From: Polytrichum commune
Taxonomy: Eukaryota; Streptophyta; Polytrichopsida; Polytrichales; Polytrichaceae
Direction of reading: 5' to 3'
Assembly: GCA_950295325.1 (NCBI GenBank)
Contig: OX485804.1
Span: 34,782,001 to 34,846,000 of the forward strand
DNA length: 64,000 nt
Under the pieces are notes generated by a model that was not told the DNA's origin, ran no database searches, and saw only the letters and a list, made by a program, of their open reading frames with translations. A program made the position numbers and the translations under genes. The first letter of the stretch is position 1; every line of letters starts with the position of its first letter. Positions 45,140 through 57,989 of this stretch are shown here, in pieces.

Positions 45140-46325
45140 TTGCTGTCGTACTTGCTCGCACAACTGATATTTATCAGCATCGAGTTGCTGACTTGCTCAC
45201 GCCCTTTGCAAGTTCTTATAAGTACCTGTTGTTTTGGAGTTCCAATCAACTTGCTTCGTTCATGTGTACATCGCGGGGTCGTCACCAGTAGCAGCCAGCG
45301 CACAGCAACAACAGCTTTCAGAGGACGAGAACCAGGACGGTTGACCTTCTGCTAGAGTGTCACATACAAGGTACATACTGCACATATGTAAGGAATTCAA
45401 AGTACATATTCGGCTTCCAATAAGTCAGGGTTGCTAAACATTTTGAGAATGCAGTCAGGAATTCGATATCGCTTGTACTGGAACTTGCATTTTGGCTTGT
45501 CCACCATGTGCTACTGGGGAAATGGCACAGTATCTATTGTGTAACTGTTTCTGAGATATCTACTTAATTAGTCATATGTGCTCCAAGGGAAATTTATTGC
45601 ACTGCCCAATTGGAACTTGTAGTTTGAACACGTGAATGGGGAAATTTCTTATCCTTTCCGTCTCAGAACATCCTTTTGACTATATTTGAAGTTCACGAAC
45701 ATTTGCGCTCCACAAGTGTGCTGTAAAGATGCCTCAAAGTTCTCAATTACTCCACAGTTCTCTGAGCTGAGCAGGAAACTTAATTATGTAGAAACTTCTT
45801 CCAAGTTCATCAATCTCGTTGAGTTGGCAGTGGGCCGAGCCTCTGTTCGATGAACTCAATTCGGGGAATAAATTCTAGATAGCATTCCCTAATCTTGAAT
45901 ATCCTGAGAGGCTGAGGACTTTCAACCAAGATGTCGGCCTTCTGTTGCGGCCCTCTACATGTCCACAATTGATAACCCATTTCTTCCTATCCAAGAAGGA
46001 ATTTAGATCTCCATAGAACTTCACCATTACCAGCAACTACGGCTCAACTGAATATTCTCATGTTCTAAATACTCATTCTACACCAAAGTCGTTTCAAAGC
46101 TCAATGATTCCACAACTGGGTCGCAGTTTGGTGGTCCGCTCAAACTCCACGACTTCGGAGGGAACAAATTAGGTTACGTGGGGCCTTAGGTGGTCCCTGT
46201 TCTTAAGCGGACACCTAAATTTTGAGTGGTCTATTTTATATGTACCAAGGACAAACGCTTTTAAAATGGCACGCACCACTATGAGATTGGACTACCGTAG
46301 ATGGAACTTAATTGGCAACATTTTT
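45140..46325. other. Intergenic, no recognised gene
   Basis: No supported gene, RNA or element ends seen. Confidence 0.5.
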
Positions 46326-46329
46326 TTCC

Positions 46330-46690
46330 CAAATAGCCCACTTCTCATATGATATGAAACACATGATTAGTACAAGATGGTTAGCGAATCCAAATTGTGT
46401 CTGTAGCCATTTGCTTCATATGTGTTGGAGCTCATATGAATATCTCATTTATTATCAATGTGAAGATTCTTGTGCTCATGAAATGGTCATATACATCCCC
46501 CCCAATTACGTTGACAATTGAACCTAGAATGGTTATCATATTTTGAGCACACAACCTCTTTCAACCATGTGTCATTTTGATATCTGCTCCACTCTTGGAA
46601 CCACAGCAAACCACATACGACTAAAACATTAATCGTCCGATTGAGATCAAAAGTAACCGAATTAAACACATTCAGGGTAGCTTAGGCCAC
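46330..46690 (-). mobile_element. Family A MITE copy
   Basis: ATATGATATGAAACACATGA, TAGTACAAGATGGTTAGCGA, GTTGGAGCTCATATGAATAT, ATTGAACCTAGAATGGTTAT, TTTTGAGCACACAACCTC and AACCGAATTAAACACATTCA. About 360 bp, close to the complete length. Confidence 0.65.
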
Positions 46691-46691
46691 A

Positions 46692-46718
46692 CCCAATTCC
46701 ATGGAACATGGAATTGGG
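46692..46718. repeat. 12-bp hairpin
   Basis: CCCAATTCCATG and CATGGAATTGGG with a GAA loop, between a family A and a family G copy. Confidence 0.8.
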
Positions 46719-46950
46719 ATGTCAACAATGTGGACATATTGGTACAATCATCCAAAATCCTAGTGTTTCAAAGTGCAACTGGTTACATGTTGTGATCTTT
46801 CAGTTTTTCTTCATTAATTTGAGGTATATTCTATGAATTCCTCTAAGATGATCGGCAATTATCCTGAAGCCTTACTCTTCATCCAGGTATTTCTCAAATT
46901 CAACCAGTTCATCTGTAACTAGCGGTTGGTACTCCCCGTTCATTGATTAT
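46719..46950 (-). mobile_element. Family G element
   Basis: CCAAAATCCTAGTGTTTCAA, AACTGGTTACATGTTGTGAT, ATTCAACCAGTTCATCTGTA and a terminus like ACTCCCCGTTCATTG. Diverged AACCGGTT motifs. Confidence 0.6.
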
Positions 46951-47114
46951 GGGAATCGAGCATTCTCACTATTGTAACCAATTGATGGTCAATGTCACAA
47001 GTATAGATGGAAGAGATATCCACTTAAATTTTTTTTGTAATAATTTGGAAGTTGCAAAAAACTTTCTGAAAAATATGAGTATTTATTTGACAAACTAATG
47101 AACCAATGTTCTTT

Positions 47115-47640
47115 GTGGAGTTGGAAGTGCCCATAACAGAGTCACATTCTTTCACATATAACTCACTGCGCCAGAATCTCCAGCTCTGCTTTCCATGATG
47201 GTATTGTATATAATTAAAAAAAAAAACCAGGTTGACAAACAGAGAAGACACTCTTTGGAATGAAGGGCCGTTTCTAGAGAATTGCATTCTCTGGCCATGC
47301 AAATACCAGAACAATCTCATCATGAAGTTGGCAACCTCCATTATTCATCGCACTTGCCAACCGGATGAGACAATTTCCGGTCTGATGTAGTGGCCAAAAT
47401 TGTCTGTGGAGTTGGAAGTGCCACATGTACCTTTTTCACATACCATCCATCATGCTGGAAAACCAATCTCCAGCACTACTCTGCGTGATTGTATTATACA
47501 AACAAGCAGGGTTGACAAACAGAGAAGACAAAACTCTCTGGAATGAAGGACTGTTTCTAGAGGATCATATACTCTGGCTATGCAATTGTCAGAACAATCT
47601 CATCAAGAAGGCGCCACTTCCTGCTGCTGCTGGCACTCGT
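47115..47640. repeat. Tandem duplication, 291-bp period
   Basis: GTGGAGTTGGAAGTGCC at 47,115 and 47,406; both copies continue with TTGACAAACAGAGAAGAC, TGGAATGAAGG, TTTCTAGAG, CTCTGGC and CAGAACAATCTCATCA. It lies just beyond the 3' end of the xylanase gene. Confidence 0.85.
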
Positions 47641-47930
47641 AGCTCCTGATTCCAGAACTTGTCATGTGCGCTCGAAACCTTGAGCAGAGCATGTCATAAT
47701 TATCTATTGATTGAACTTTATTCCGACTCATAACCATTTTGTGCATAAGGTGGCGATCTGGGATTGGGGAAGAGGATGAGCATAACCTTCGCCCTCCCCC
47801 TGCCCTCAATCTAGGCCATCGATCTCCATGGTTGGAGCCCAGTGGGAAGGGTGCTAAAATGATTGTGTCTTGTAACCCCACTCGGGCCTCCTAGACCTCA
47901 GGTGTTCATTACCACCTAGTTGGTGATGGT

Positions 47931-50900
47931 TCAGTCCAGATGGAACTCCAAGAATAAGGGGCCATCACCTTTTGTGACCTCAAAGTCCAGAGGTTTCTCA
48001 CCTTGTCCGAAGTCTACAAAAGCCTTGTAACCGCCGTGGAAACCCCGGAATGCAAACTGGCTGAATTCTTCGGTTGCCCCCGCAAGTCGAGTAGTCCATT
48101 CCTCTCGCAATGCAATTAGGCGCTGGCCGGCAGCATTGACACGTTTGTCCGAGTCCACGAGTTGGCCGTTCTCCCTTGAACAGGCTCCCTCCCAGAAGCC
48201 CCACAGCATAATCCCTTCAATGCTAGGATGTGCAAAAGACTCCCGCAACATTACCTGCAATAGATCCATTGTAGTGGGGAAAGTGAGGTTGAAATGGACT
48301 CCTTTAGCTCTGCACCCATTTCACCAAGGATACTAACCACGCGTTTTGTCCAGTATGATTAGCAAATGCAAATTGAGACTGCAGTCATTTTCCTTATAAT
48401 TTTTGGAGCAGATATGAATATCTTAGTGATTTCCAAAGTGGATATAAGTACATATATATATATATATATATATATACACGTATGGGTACGTTATAGGTGC
48501 TTCTACCTTATGCTAGTTACACACAGCTGCCCACTTCAGGAAAGAAATCAATAGCTATCAGAATCAGGTTATAAATGAAATCAGGCGTTTCTACCGTAGT
48601 CAATGTATGTTATCAATAGTGGAGTCATGCTGCAAACCTAAACATTTTCTCAATGTTCAAAAACTTTGCAAAAGAGGTATGAAGCAGTGACATTTGAGTT
48701 ACCTCAAGGTCGTCTGCCCGGAGATACTCATTGGCTGCTCCAACATCAACTTCAGTCATCCATATGGGTAAGCCCAATGTAGCCAATACATCTAATGAAC
48801 TGGCGATGATCGGACCAATAGGAGTGTCCACATGACCCTGTACACCAATGCCTCCCACAGGAGCACCTGCATTCAGTAACCATTCAACTTGCGCTCGATA
48901 CTTCTCAGGTGAAGAGTTACCATCTTCTCCATCTTCGACATGGTAGTCATTCACAAAGAGAACTGGCTCTGGGTCGAGTTCGTGAGCCAATTTGAACATG
49001 TAGGGCTGAATGTCTGGATTCAACCGTTCTCGATAGAAGCATCCATGAAGCATCTCATTGTTGACATCATAATGGCGAAATTTCCCTTTATATCTCGTTA
49101 GAAGGTCAACTGCCCGTTTTCTTATAGCTGCTGCCAATTCTTTGGGACCAAGTGCTTTTATCCAATCCTGGCAACTATGTTCTACTTCCCAGTAGATGCA
49201 GTGGCCTCGCATGGGTATCCGGTTCTGTAAACAAAACTCCATACATTCGTCTGCATCCTTGTAATTGTACTGTCCAGAAAAAACAACAAAGCAGAGTGAG
49301 GATCATAGTTGTGTATGGTTCCCAAAAGAACCCAAGACATACAATGCTGCAATGTGCAGGGATGTAATCGATGTCACACAATGCCCATCACCCAAAGCCA
49401 CGAGGTACTTATATTTACCGTGCCTTGTTGAGGCTCTGTCCAGCCCCACTTAATCTCATTCTCAAAGACTGCCCAGTTAAAATTTTCGAGGAAGAACTTC
49501 TTGTAGCTGCTATTGTCAAGACTCCATCTGTTAATGCAGGAGCCGAGTGGAAAACTCCTGCTTATTTGTTCAATTCTCACATTAATGCCAGATGGCATAG
49601 GTTGCTTGCCCTGGGTTGAAAACTGGAGGACAACATCTCTCTGACGTATCTGTAAATACATCACCAACAGTTCCATCAGTACAATATAAGTCAGAATTTG
49701 ATTCTCCTTGTAGGATCAAGGGCCATCCTATATGCCTAAGGTGGTATATGTGTACACAGTGGTGTTCTTAGTTTCAAAAATGTGAAAAAAAATTTGAAAA
49801 GAAGAAAAAGAAAAAGAAAAAACTACCAACATATTAGGTACTGACTCACCTTCTCGGCCTGAGCCTTCAATATTGGCACCCGTGCACTTCGATCCACTGC
49901 AAAAATCTGCAATCCTGGCAGGGTTTTCCCAAGTCGACAACAAGTGCTTAGGCCTCAAATGAAACCCTTTTGATACCACTAGCATAGCTTTAGGCCACTA
50001 AAAGATTAATCACCTCATGGTCTGCTGATTAGTAGACAACTCACAAGGCTTTCTGTGACATGGTTGTAGTGCTTGTACTTTAGATCTGAAGACTTTCACA
50101 GCTTTCCTACTGGATGTGGAACCCTGGAAAAAGTGTGTTCATAATATACTCGAGTTTGGCTAGGGGAGTCTTCAGGGCATGTGAGGATGAATATACCTGA
50201 AATCAAAAGATCCACCCCAGGTTTTGGTCCCTGGGCGTACACCAGTACATTCTTTGGCTTTTTCTCCAAACGAAATGAACCCATTGTCTCCTTCCATGTG
50301 TGAGCATCAACTTCCACTTCACCTCCAGTGACCCATTTTCCATCGATACCTAAACAAACGTTGACTTTCTGTGGCCCTGTCTGACCATGATGTTTCCCTA
50401 TGCGCACCCATGCTGAGACTTGATAGACAACGAAGAGTTCAAGTTTGTCAGTAATTGTCTGCGCAGGGCCTTCCCACCATTGTGTCCTATTCGAAGCAAT
50501 AAGATAGTTCCCACTGTAGTAAGGAGGAGGGTAATGGAGAGAGAGAGCAGCAGCTGGTGGGGGAAAATTTGGTGCCCCAGAAGCAACTGAAAGGCGTGCA
50601 GAACCTTGACCACACCAATGTTTTGTACCATGTAAAAAATTGCAGTTCTCCACGATATTGACACCATATTTCGGATCCTGTCAAAATTTTACTAACCACC
50701 GTGTTAGATAGTATTTCACTAAACCTATCTTCAGTAAGTTGCTTGATGCTTGTTTGTTGTAAGTTACTGATACAAGGATCCTCCAAACATCACTGTGAAA
50801 AAACTATTATGTGAAAATATTGTTCAAAAGCTCTTGAATCAAGTGATACTAGATATTTTACCAATTGAACGAGTCCTTGTAAAAAAAATCAACAACATGA

Positions 50901-53900
50901 ATCTATAAATTGCCATGATTTTTTCTAGATTTAGCTACTTTTATGATTGTAACAAATTTCTACAGATAGTTGATCCTAAGGAAAGTCACCAAGGACGAAC
51001 GACAAGAGTTTGTAATGAGGCTGTACTAACCGTAATGACAGGGGGTTTAGCTGGCTCTGGTTTTGTCGCAGGATATATGGAGAAACTATCAACAAGGAGA
51101 TCTGTTCCTGGTGGTGGACCTTCTAGGTAAACTGAAGCTCTCCTCGGTGCCTTGAGTAATATTAACCTGCCCTCCAGCCGTTTCCACTCGGTACTGCTGG
51201 CCTCCACACTGCATCAGCCTTAAGTTGTTTAACTAACAGGCCCACCGCTGAATGCAACATAAACACCTATTGATAAACTAACTATTTTTATGAGAAGTAA
51301 TTAATTCGATGTACATATTATATATGCTTGTTCAAGTCTGACTTCAACTTCGTACATCATACAAATATGCACAACTACACATGCAGGAGGACTCGCCTTA
51401 TCACCTTTTGCAATAGCTTCATTAACATACGCTCAATTCCCCTGGACAGAAGCGGGAATGGAAGTTACATGACGACATAGCTCAAGCATAAAAATTAACC
51501 AGGAGATGATAAGTAGAAAAGTGGACCACAAACCTTCCCATGGTGATATACCGCTCATTGTTGTCTGCTTCTAGAATGTTGAGAGTAGCTCGAACATCCA
51601 CTTTTGCACAAGGGCCACATGTGCGAACATAAGCCACAACGTCATACATAGTCTCAAGGTCTATTCGATCTGTAATAACTTGCTCAATACCTGACCAGTA
51701 GTCTGTACGATTAGACATCACAGCAAAGGACTTTCCTTCACACGGGAGGACTTGTGGATTCGGTAAGCAGTCACATACAGAACCTCTGCACCCTTTGAGA
51801 TTCCAATCTTGTAGTCCATTAGCGAAAGTGGCATTGTGTAAGACATTGCCAAGACCTCTGGTATGTCCACTGCCTGCTTCTATCTTCAAACACAACACAA
51901 ACCAGTAATGCTAGTCATGCCCTTGCTTGTGATGCAATGTGATGTGTAACAACCTTAAGATTAAGATTGAGATCGTGCAACCTTGACTAGAAGAAGCTTT
52001 CCTCGTCACCATTATGGAAACACAGACAAAGAATATACAACTCAGAAGAGAAGTATGTACAAATGTTCACAGGATGGCGTAGGCGCCACATTCTAGTTGA
52101 GTCTTTTTGCAATACTTCAGAATAAACCAGATGTGACAATACTGGATGTAGTCTTACCTGTCTCTTGGGAGAAGATCCGTCAGAGTGACCAGAATCCATC
52201 AGCTTGATGACCACAGTAGAAACTAGCAATTCCACACCCCCGGGAGGTCCCTCCAGGTAGAAGGCTGCCTTTTGTGGGCATGACTCCAGGCGGAGTTTTC
52301 CTTCAAGAATAATCCATTCTGTACTTGATGCCTTCACCCTGTGAACGTTTCATACCAGGATTTCTTAAAATCACTTTCATCAAACAACTACCAATAGTGA
52401 TTTCAATTCTTGAAATTCCATTCTGTGCCATACCCAAAATATCAGCTATTTGTGTCTGGTGAGGACAACCTGTCATCACACCTTGAATTCATAAGCTCCA
52501 AACAGTAAACACGGATGATAGAGTATGGAAGACAAGAATAACCTTGACTAAACGCCATCCTAATTGATTGATCTAGGTACTATACAGAACTTAAAATAAC
52601 ACAACCGGTATTCCAGCCACTAAAACTTAGTTGAGAGAAATGAGAAGATTCCACCACCTAGCTGAGACACAAGTCCATAAACATGTCCCCCTAAACCATA
52701 CTGATGACACATCCTACACTTTCAGACTAAAACAAGGAACTGCAGAAAAAGAAAAAGAAAACTCCAGACAACATTCGACTTAAGCATGATAATACTGTTT
52801 TTGAAGTAATATAGATGCCAATACCTTCCAATAGGCTGATAACATGTGTCTGAACCTGCGTGTTCCAATCGCACTGTGGCCAGAACATTGGCTCCTTCAT
52901 GAGGTTGCCCTGCTGTGCGGACCACAGCTCTCACAAGGTAAGTTTCATATGGCTGCACTGAAGTTGTAATGTCTTGTTCGATACCCTGCCAGCCTTCTGT
53001 TCTCTCCAAAGCTATGGCAAATGATTTCCCCCTAGGCCCAGTGACGCCCTTCCATCCATGTGAGCCTGAGTGCAAGATCCTGCAGCAAATACCCCTCCAG
53101 CTTTCTAATCCATTATCAAAATTTGGGTTTACCAGAACATTGCCCTCAAGGTCTTCTTCTCCTAGTTCTTTTGACGAGCACACCTGCAAGGTTGACACCA
53201 TGAAGTACTTTTGCAAATCAATTGATGATGCCAAGTCAAAATATAAAACTCGTTCAAAAATGCCAATCATCAGTTTCACTAGACAGCACCACTACAGTCC
53301 AGTAGCTTATAAGCTTATGTTTTCAGATTCTCAAAGAGATATATGAGTTTCCTTACCAAGTCCAGCAGCAGCACATGATAATTACCAACATGTTTGACCT
53401 GATTTATAGCAACCATGTCAAACCACTCTTCAAGCACAGAAACTGCAGTCAGTGAACCAATGTATCCCCAGGACGAAAATTACTACACAGGTGTCAGGGA
53501 AGCACAATTCTTACAGGCTCGGGCTTCAAAGGTGCAATAGAGAAGGAACTCGCAAGCAGGTCCACTCCTGCTGGTGGGCCTTCTAAGTATACCATGGCCT
53601 TGTCAAAGACAGTACTCACTTCCATCTTCCCCTTTAACAATGCCCACTCACGCTTTGAAACTGGACCACTGGAACCAAAAAGAACAATTGAACAATAAAC
53701 AAATAAGAGAGGTCCAACGACTGGGATATAGGTCAACAAGTCACAATGAATCTAATAAGAGTCAACAGAGCCAATAAACATTCAAAATGTACTAACAGAG
53801 CGCCTTCCCTGATCTATTTGCAGTTCCATCAATTGACCTTGACCTGGCAGACCTCATTACCTGAACAGCACTATTATCGCTAGAGCATTATGCCATCTTC

Positions 53901-55207
53901 TTCACAATGAGTAGTTAGATTTGGCAAAAGAGGGCACAAATACCTGGCAAGTGTGATATAATTGACATTCCCCCCTGCATTTTCAAGCTTCAATGTTGCC
54001 CGCACATCTGCTAGCTCAACAGAGCCCGCAATGGATACGCAAGCTTCTACTTTGTATTCCACGCCTGCCTAGACAAAGATTTGTAAGGTGATAAGTTGTT
54101 ATGAGACAACTACCACAAGCATCTAAGTCAAGAAATTAAAGTGCAGATTCATGAACAAGGTGACGTTAAGGGTACCTTGTTCATGAGCCGACTCATAATC
54201 TAAATAACTACAGAAAACTGCAAAAAGATAAGAACACAAGTATGGAATGAAAAAGAGGACCAAGTTCGACCACTCTAGTGATAATGGGTAAAAGTATCGT
54301 AAAGTGGCCACCAAGGTACTGATACACAAACTTCAGTGCCCCTTGAGTACCTCCTGAAGGGATCACAAAGGATTGATATGGGATGGCAATTAAATGTCTT
54401 TAAAGCTACTTTGACAATAACAATAGTGGATCATCTTCAAAGGCGAGCCAATACAGTACACGTGAATATATAGGTACGCATTGACTTCCAAAATTTGAAA
54501 TGGAATCCCAGAACATCTGATAAATGCAACGAAGTAGTAGTAGATGGCTACGTCAAGAGAAGAAATGTGAAGCTAAAAATAGCACCTACAAAGGCCTTTT
54601 CACAAATTCTTATTCATGAATGCAAGATCTGAAGAATAATGACTTGGACTCCATGTGGTTCAAAACAAATTGGGAAAACAAGAATCATGTGACCAATTAA
54701 ACACAAGAGCATATGTTATAAAGAGGAGCTGACTTAAAATGGATGTTCCGTGAGCACTGGCTTGCAGGGAACATTAAGAGATAGATACTTTCACAAACTT
54801 TACTTGAATTCAAGGCAAGGCTTTCTTACATTAAAACCAAAGGGCCGGAGGATAGCAAAAGCCCCTTTGGAGAAGGTAATAAACAAGACGGACTAGATGA
54901 CTATGATGAAAGAAGATATAACTTTGACACGAACCTTCAACCAGTGTGTGATATCTTGTGCAATGCCCTGCCATGTTTGTGTTCGACTGTGGGCAACACA
55001 ATAGAATGGATGACCACTTGGTGGTCCCCCACACTGAGGAGGATTGTCACTAATGGAAATTGAGCAGCAAAGGGGTTGCCAGCCATGATCTGAGCCCCAT
55101 ATAAATGTAGGATTGGTGAGTTGGTTTTGAGAGACAGCCATGACGCTTGGTTTGCAGAACGTTTTCTTGATATTCTTGAGCAACTTTCCAACGGTTAACT
55201 TAGGCAT
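47931..55207 (-). CDS. GH10 endo-1,4-beta-xylanase with four CBM22-like modules, 12 exons, 1,095 aa
   Basis: Exons (minus strand, 5' to 3'): 55207-54935, 54068-53944, 53668-53515, 53183-52825, 52338-52158, 51883-51534, 51208-51031, 50677-50197, 49914-49850, 49649-49419, 49269-48703, 48254-47931. All junctions are GT/AG and keep frame. Residues 1-184, 185-364, 365-540 and about 541-720 are CBM22-like modules; each ends with YLEGPPxGV-(D/E)-LL or, in the last, YAQGPKPGVDLL. The GH10 barrel follows (about 735-1,080): FPLGSCI, ENFNWAVFENEIKW, MRGHCIYWEVEH, HYDVNNEMLHG with acid/base Glu871, and PIWMTEVDVG with nucleophile Glu972, then MLWGFWE. It should cleave xylan backbones, the modules binding xylan in the wall. 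ATG 55,207 follows an in-frame stop. No clear signal peptide is seen, so a missed upstream exon is possible. Three CBM modules are more usual in plant relatives. Confidence 0.93.
48345..48490 (-). mobile_element. Family A fragment and TA microsatellite inside xylanase intron 11
   Basis: GTATGATTAGCAAATGCAAA, TTTCCTTATAATTTTTGGAG and ATATGAATATCTTAGTGAT match the family A interior. It is followed by a TA run at 48,452-48,476. It lies between exons 12 and 11 of the xylanase gene, away from the splice sites. Confidence 0.55.
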
Positions 55208-55272
55208 GAACTTCTGGGTTGGAAGACACTGAGTGCAGTTCCGCCCTGAGAAGGTTTTTCTTTTTGAGGTTC

Positions 55273-56000
55273 AGAAGCTCTGGATAATTCCCGGTTCCTC
55301 CTGTTTGAAGGACCAACAATAACAGGTTTAGCTCCAACAAATGCATAGAAGCACTACATGCAAGATCGCTTCCTTGAGCTGCATGTCTATACAGAATTTT
55401 TTTTTAACAGTGGAATTGGTGCATAGTTTATCGACTTACAACAACCATGTCTGTGCACTAAGACCAGAGCAAATTGGTTTTAAGGTAACTATCATCTATT
55501 ACTCCTCAATAAAGTTTGCCTCAGAAATGTCAACGCAGTCTTAGGAGCGAAAAGAATTCACATATACGAGTGTACCTCATGCAGAGCATTGAATATCGAT
55601 CCGGCTTCATACTAACAAACCACTTAAGAGTTGAAAGCCAGAAAAAAAAGTTGTAGGTGCACGACTGTTATTTGTTCTACTTGGAACTCATGAGTAAATT
55701 CGCTAGTAGCCTGGCTGGTTGGATAATTTCCCTATTAGAACCAGAAACATTCATGGCATTCAGAATTCTAGTTAGTTAGGAACTTAATGTCCTCCTCGAA
55801 TGCGAGTGCTAATTACTTCTAAATGTCGAAGTACCTGAAATTTAAGCACAACGGCGTCTCCAGACAACCTAAGATTCCAGCAGATCCGTCTCCACCTTCC
55901 CCTTCATCGCTACCGGGACGTCATAATTCAGGATCACCTGACAGTACCTACATCACACGAATACTTCAAGTCGGTATCTCCGCGAGTGCAATGTGAAGAC
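55273..56000. other. Upstream region of the xylanase gene
   Basis: Probably holds the 5' leader and promoter of the minus-strand xylanase gene. No TATA box, leader exon or other gene could be fixed by eye. Confidence 0.4.
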
Positions 56001-56425
56001 AAACACAGGTAGTCAAATTGCAACATAAATCTAACAACAACGGGTTCAGTATATGCAAATCGTCACAGACTCCTTTAGGCTGTAGCGACCTGCTCAAAGT
56101 ACTTGGACGAACTTGAGATGGACAGAGGAGCGCAACGAATGGCAAATCCATAATTGCAATGCGGAAACAAAACACAGGTAGTCAAATTGTAACATAAATA
56201 CAACAACAGCGGGTTCCTTACATTGCAAATCGTCACAAACTGTTCAGGAAGTGGTGAGCGGGCCGTAGCAACCTGCTCAAAGCAATTCAGGCACTTGAAA
56301 TTCCAACGATCGACAATTCCAAGTGCGCAATAAGGAAATAAAACACAGGTTGTCGAATTGCAACACAAATCTAACAACAGCGGGTTCCCTGAATTGAATA
56401 GCGAGCCGTAGCGACCTGCTCAAAG
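56001..56425. repeat. Tandem repeat, about 170-bp units (2.5 copies)
   Basis: Units start AAACACAGGTAGTCAAATTG at 56,001, 56,170 and 56,341 (spacings 169 and 171 bp) and share ACAACAGCGGGTTCC, TGCAAATCGTCACA, and GTAGCGACCTGCTCAAAG. Located 0.8-1.2 kb upstream of the xylanase start codon. Confidence 0.85.
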
Positions 56426-56774
56426 CAATTGGAACAGAGGAGCACGACTATCGACAATCTCGTCTTGCTCCGAGTGCAGGTAATACTGAGGAAGAGACTG
56501 AGGTCGAGGCGATCCTGTGAGCTGGCTTAGACCTAGTTTTTGAGGGCCTGCGGTGGACCATTTGGCAACAACGATCGCACTGTGCGATCCACCGACCCGA
56601 CCCTTCCCCGCACAGGCTCTGCACTGCCTTCGAGCATTCAAACGGGGCTCCACATCCATACCCGGCTCGGAAAAGTTCAAGCCCGGCTACTTTTAGGTCA
56701 TAACCGGAAGAACGGATATCAGGGCCGGTCGTCTTTTTGTAACCTACCTAACAACGACACTCTCGCATGCGGGC

Positions 56775-57000
56775 CCCGCTGGAGACAGCTAGTTACAGAT
56801 GAACCGGTTGAGTTTGAGAAATACCCGATTCGATACCCGGAGAAGTCAGGAAACTTACCCGTCATTTTAGAGGAATCTATAGAATATGCCTCAAATTCAT
56901 GAAGAAAAACCGAAAGATCACAACATGTAACCGGTTGGACTTGGAAACACTTGGATTTTGACCGATTATGTCAAAAATCTCTCTGGACATTGATTCACGG
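56775..57000 (+). mobile_element. Family G element, left of a convergent pair
   Basis: CTAGTTACAGATGAACCGGT, CATTTTAGAGGAATCTATAG, AACATGTAACCGGTTGGACT and TTTTGACCGATTATGTC. It is inverted relative to the next copy, with about 85 bp between; the facing ends also pair (AAAAATCTCTC with GGGAGATTTTT). Confidence 0.65.
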
Positions 57001-57084
57001 GATGGCAAACGGGGGCTACCAGGGTGAATAAGGTAAGGTACTCATGTTGCATTAGCAAGTCTACAATGAAACCAATATCTAGGG

Positions 57085-57295
57085 AGATTTTTGAGTATAA
57101 TCGGGAAAAATCCTAGTGTTTCCAAGTCCAACCAGTCACATGTTGTGATCTTTTGGTTTTTCTTTATTAATTGGAGGTGTATTTTTAGAGATTTCTCTAA
57201 AACAAAATGTAATTTTCTTGAACATGGACGGGTTATTGCTCGAACTCAACCGGTTCATCTATAAACAATAGTCGGTTCTCCCCGTTCATTGGATG
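57085..57295 (-). mobile_element. Family G element, right of a convergent pair
   Basis: AAAATCCTAGTGTTTCCAAG, ACATGTTGTGATCTTTTGGT, ACTCAACCGGTTCATCTATA and GTCGGTTCTCCCCGTTCATT. Reverse orientation relative to 56,775-57,000. Confidence 0.65.
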
Positions 57296-57339
57296 AAACA
57301 TTTGCAAAATTTGAATTGAAAATCGGACCTTTCCTTGTT

Positions 57340-57600
57340 TAGTTATAGTTATTGGAAGTACATGTATGTTGATTTCTTTAACGGGATACAGAAGTCCTTC
57401 CAATTGTGTTCACTATTGAGTGTAGAACAATTATTGATATTGAAGATGTAATCCAATGTCTTTTAAACATGTGTCTTTATAATGTTTTGCTCTGTGATCT
57501 TCACCGAACCACATACCAATTACAAGGATCCGATTAAGAAAATGAGCCACTTAAGACCCATCTACCTTGGGTAGACCAAGGGAGATGGTGCTATACCAAC
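57340..57600 (-). mobile_element. Family A MITE copy
   Basis: CTTCCAATTGTGTTCACTAT, TTTTAAACATGTGTCTTTAT and GAACCACATACCAATTACAA align with 9,390-9,515. It ends AAGACCCATCTACCTTGGG, close to the family terminus. Confidence 0.65.
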
Positions 57601-57641
57601 ACCCTAAAATTGTGTGCATTAACGGCATCCGCCAATTGGGC

Positions 57642-57975
57642 TCGGGGGGAGCAGTGTGTTAAAAAGTTAAGGATATAGGTGCGAACAACCAGTATTTTAG
57701 AGGGGGGTATTTCTTTCAATTCTCTTATTTTTTTCACATGCTATCATTATGTAAATTTCTACTTTGGGTTAATAGAAAAATGGCTTGCATTACTTATAAT
57801 TCCAAATTACTTATTATTCCATACCCTATAGTACTTTAAAGATGTCCAGTGCCATTTTTGATACCCTATATTTCTCTTAAGTCCATGTATAATTTTTAGC
57901 CCCCATGTTTTTAAAATACCTTATCATTTGTTCGCACGTATATTGCTACTCCAACCAATGACTACCCCTCCCGAA
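57642..57975. mobile_element. 334-bp MITE with 9-bp target duplication
   Basis: TCGGGGGGAGCAGTG at the left and CTACCCCTCCCGAA at the right are imperfect inverted ends, with inner GGTGCGAACAA and TTGTTCGCAC. CAATTGGGC is duplicated at 57,633-57,641 and 57,976-57,984. The interior is AT-rich and non-coding. Confidence 0.65.
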
Positions 57976-57989
57976 CAATTGGGCCCATA

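Noticed and set aside
47603-47881. 92-codon minus-strand frame beyond the xylanase stop
   Set aside because: It lies in a tandem duplication and the xylanase 3' region, with no motif and no splice link to the gene.
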